Positions 62,914 to 64,000 of a DNA stretch of 64,000 nt are shown here, in pieces (within the stretch, counting starts at the first letter, position 1; the number at the start of each line of letters is the position of its first letter). The stretch is taken from NCBI RefSeq assembly GCF_008728635.1, contig NZ_CP044285.1, forward strand, positions 2,790,001 to 2,854,000. Direction: 5' to 3'. The stretch comes from Hymenobacter baengnokdamensis (lineage in GTDB: Bacteria > Bacteroidota > Bacteroidia > Cytophagales > Hymenobacteraceae). The notes beneath the pieces were generated by a model that saw only the letters and a list, made by a program, of their open reading frames with translations, searched no databases and was not told the origin of the DNA. A program made the translations under genes and the position numbers.

Positions 62914-63702
62914 ATGAGACTTCTGGAAATCGTAAAGCTGCTTGATAACCAGCCCAATGCCGGGCGTAGTGCTTTAATAAGAGAGCACCTTGATGCACTT
63001 GGGGTTCATTGCGTAATGCAGAAATATGCCACTGGTACTAACCTGTTCGTTGATTTGGGCCGGCCAGAAACCAAGGTTGGCGTAGGTACTCATTTTGACC
63101 GCGTACCTGTTTCGGCCGGTGCGAATGACAATGGTTCGGCCATCGCCGTCGGCCTTGATATTATTCGCAGGCATCTGGAAGCAGGCAGCAAAGCGGGCGT
63201 GCGGGTGTTTTTTTTCGATGAAGAAGAAACGGGCCTGAAAGGCTCGCGCGCCTACGTGGCGCAATATGGCGTAGCAGACCTAACCGGATTAATAAATCTG
63301 GAAATGGTTGGTATGGGTAATAAGTTTGCCTTATGGCCCGTGGAGGCCACACGCAGCGGGCCGTTACTGGAGCGGTTTGAGGCAGTCGCCTGGCAGCAGG
63401 TGGGCTGTCACCGGTTTGACCAGATAGTGACGAATACCGCCGACCACGTGCCTTTTCGCCAAGCCGGGATGCGCGATGCTTTTACTGTTACGTGCATCAC
63501 AGACCAGGATATGGCGGTTGCGCAGCACTATTTCCAGGCAATTGCACAGCAGGCAGACACTGCTAAGCTGATGCAAATACTAGCGCAGGCCCCGCTATTC
63601 AGGCATTACCACCAACCCACCGATACCTACGAAAAGCTGAGCGAAACCACGTTGGCAATGACTTCGGCCGCCGTTTGGAAAACTATCCTGGCAGCTCAAT
63701 AG
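62914..63702 (+). CDS. M28-family metallopeptidase
   Basis: 262 residues, no signal peptide. Two-zinc site: GVGTHFDRVPVSAGANDNGS (His and Asp), FFFDEEETGLKGSRAY (catalytic Glu pair) and a C-terminal His in RHYHQPTDTYEKL. The short form resembles cytosolic aminopeptidases of the family. It is 108 bases after the hydrolase gene on the same strand, with a terminator downstream, so they may be co-transcribed. Confidence 0.85.
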   Translation: MRLLEIVKLLDNQPNAGRSALIREHLDALGVHCVMQKYATGTNLFVDLGRPETKVGVGTHFDRVPVSAGANDNGSAIAVGLDIIRRHLEAGSKAGVRVFFFDEEETGLKGSRAYVAQYGVADLTGLINLEMVGMGNKFALWPVEATRSGPLLERFEAVAWQQVGCHRFDQIVTNTADHVPFRQAGMRDAFTVTCITDQDMAVAQHYFQAIAQQADTAKLMQILAQAPLFRHYHQPTDTYEKLSETTLAMTSAAVWKTILAAQ

Positions 63703-63718
63703 AGCTAGCCTAATATAC

Positions 63719-63756
63719 AGAAAAGCCCTGCTGGCAGATGCCAGCAGGGCTTTTCT
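63719..63756. terminator. Terminator between M28 peptidase and ABC-F genes
   Basis: Two 18-base arms pair perfectly around GA, with A4 and T4 near the ends. It serves both convergent genes. Confidence 0.9.
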
Positions 63757-63769
63757 ATTACTGAAAACA

Positions 63770-64000
63770 TTACATCTCGGCCAGCATTTCCCAGCGGTCG
63801 TTCTGGCGCGCCAATTCCTTTTTAGTTTGCTCAAATTTGAGGGTAGTGTCCTTTAACTGCGAAGCATTCTGGTAGATTTTGGGGTCGGCCAATTGCTTTT
63901 CGTAGATGGCCAGCTCCTTTTCCAGCTTGTCGATGCTGGCTTCTACCTCGGCTATTTCGCGCAGAGCTTTCTTTTGGTCGGGTGAGGGCGTTTTGGCGGG
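63770..64000 (-). CDS. ABC-F ATPase, C-terminal end (partial)
   Basis: The gene runs off the right edge; only its last 76 codons are seen, ending at TAA 63770-63772. They form the C-terminal coiled coil of Uup-like ABC-F proteins: REIAEVEASIDKLEKELAIY, KQLADPKIYQNASQLKD and ELARQNDRWEMLAEM. ABC-F proteins act on ribosomes. The ATPase domains lie outside the window. Confidence 0.75.
   Translation of the reverse strand, partial: PAKTPSPDQKKALREIAEVEASIDKLEKELAIYEKQLADPKIYQNASQLKDTTLKFEQTKKELARQNDRWEMLAEM

Overview
The window looks like a chromosomal piece of a GC-rich Bacteroidota, most likely Hymenobacter or a close relative in the Cytophagales. Signs are the fused lpxC-fabZ gene, a type IX secretion Plug protein, many short lipoproteins, PF13568-type barrels, a GH92 mannosidase, starts without clear Shine-Dalgarno sequences, and PIN-type toxin-antitoxin pairs of the Bacteroidota kind. 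The genus is inferred from protein resemblance, not from a marker gene.

Layout. 1-3400: outer membrane barrel, MsbA-like ABC exporter and a broken VapC-type pair. 3451-15690: an almost complete phenylacetate (paa) catabolic cluster, all on the minus strand. PaaK makes phenylacetyl-CoA, PaaABCDE epoxidises the ring, PaaG makes the oxepin, PaaZ opens and oxidises it, and PaaH, PaaJ and a hydratase-family protein carry out beta-oxidation, with PaaI as rescue thioesterase. Two palindromic operator candidates sit upstream of paaA and paaK, and most gaps inside the cluster carry an inverted-repeat element. 15825-21420: frameshifted NIPSNAP gene, TMEM175 channel, then a compositionally different islet with a glycosyltransferase, a KilA-N protein, an IS1595-type transposase with a small coupled ORF, and a secreted protein. 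21581-24301: an arsR-arsI-arsN-acr3 operon for trivalent and organic arsenic. 24326-28785: monofunctional catalase and KatG. 29579-35343: barrel, CinA, DUF4197, arylsulfotransferase lipoprotein, acidic protein and a gene remnant. 35344-39482: lipid A operon lpxD, lpxC-fabZ, lpxA and an ABC ATPase. 39655-44987: glycan locus (sugar MFS importer divergent from sialate O-acetylesterase and GH92). 45061-53413: DbpA, YihY, DUF2062, SseB, a cytochrome c/SCO/lipoprotein cluster, aldo-keto reductase and an Lgt-like protein. 53439-54881: AT-rich decayed islet (antitoxin, PIN toxin, DUF3223/HNH). 54909-64000: radical SAM protein resembling archaeal tetraether lipid synthase, Fpg glycosylase, metalloprotease, PPK2, T9SS Plug, hydrolase, M28 peptidase and the end of an ABC-F gene.

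Two things stand out. First, the intergenic DNA is rich in hairpin elements of three types: a GTCATGC...GAAGCA family, a GTAGCG-GGAC family, and palindromes built from short repeated words. Second, the four clear frameshifts all lie in accessory genes, while the much larger core coding sequence has none. No tRNA, rRNA or CRISPR array was seen.
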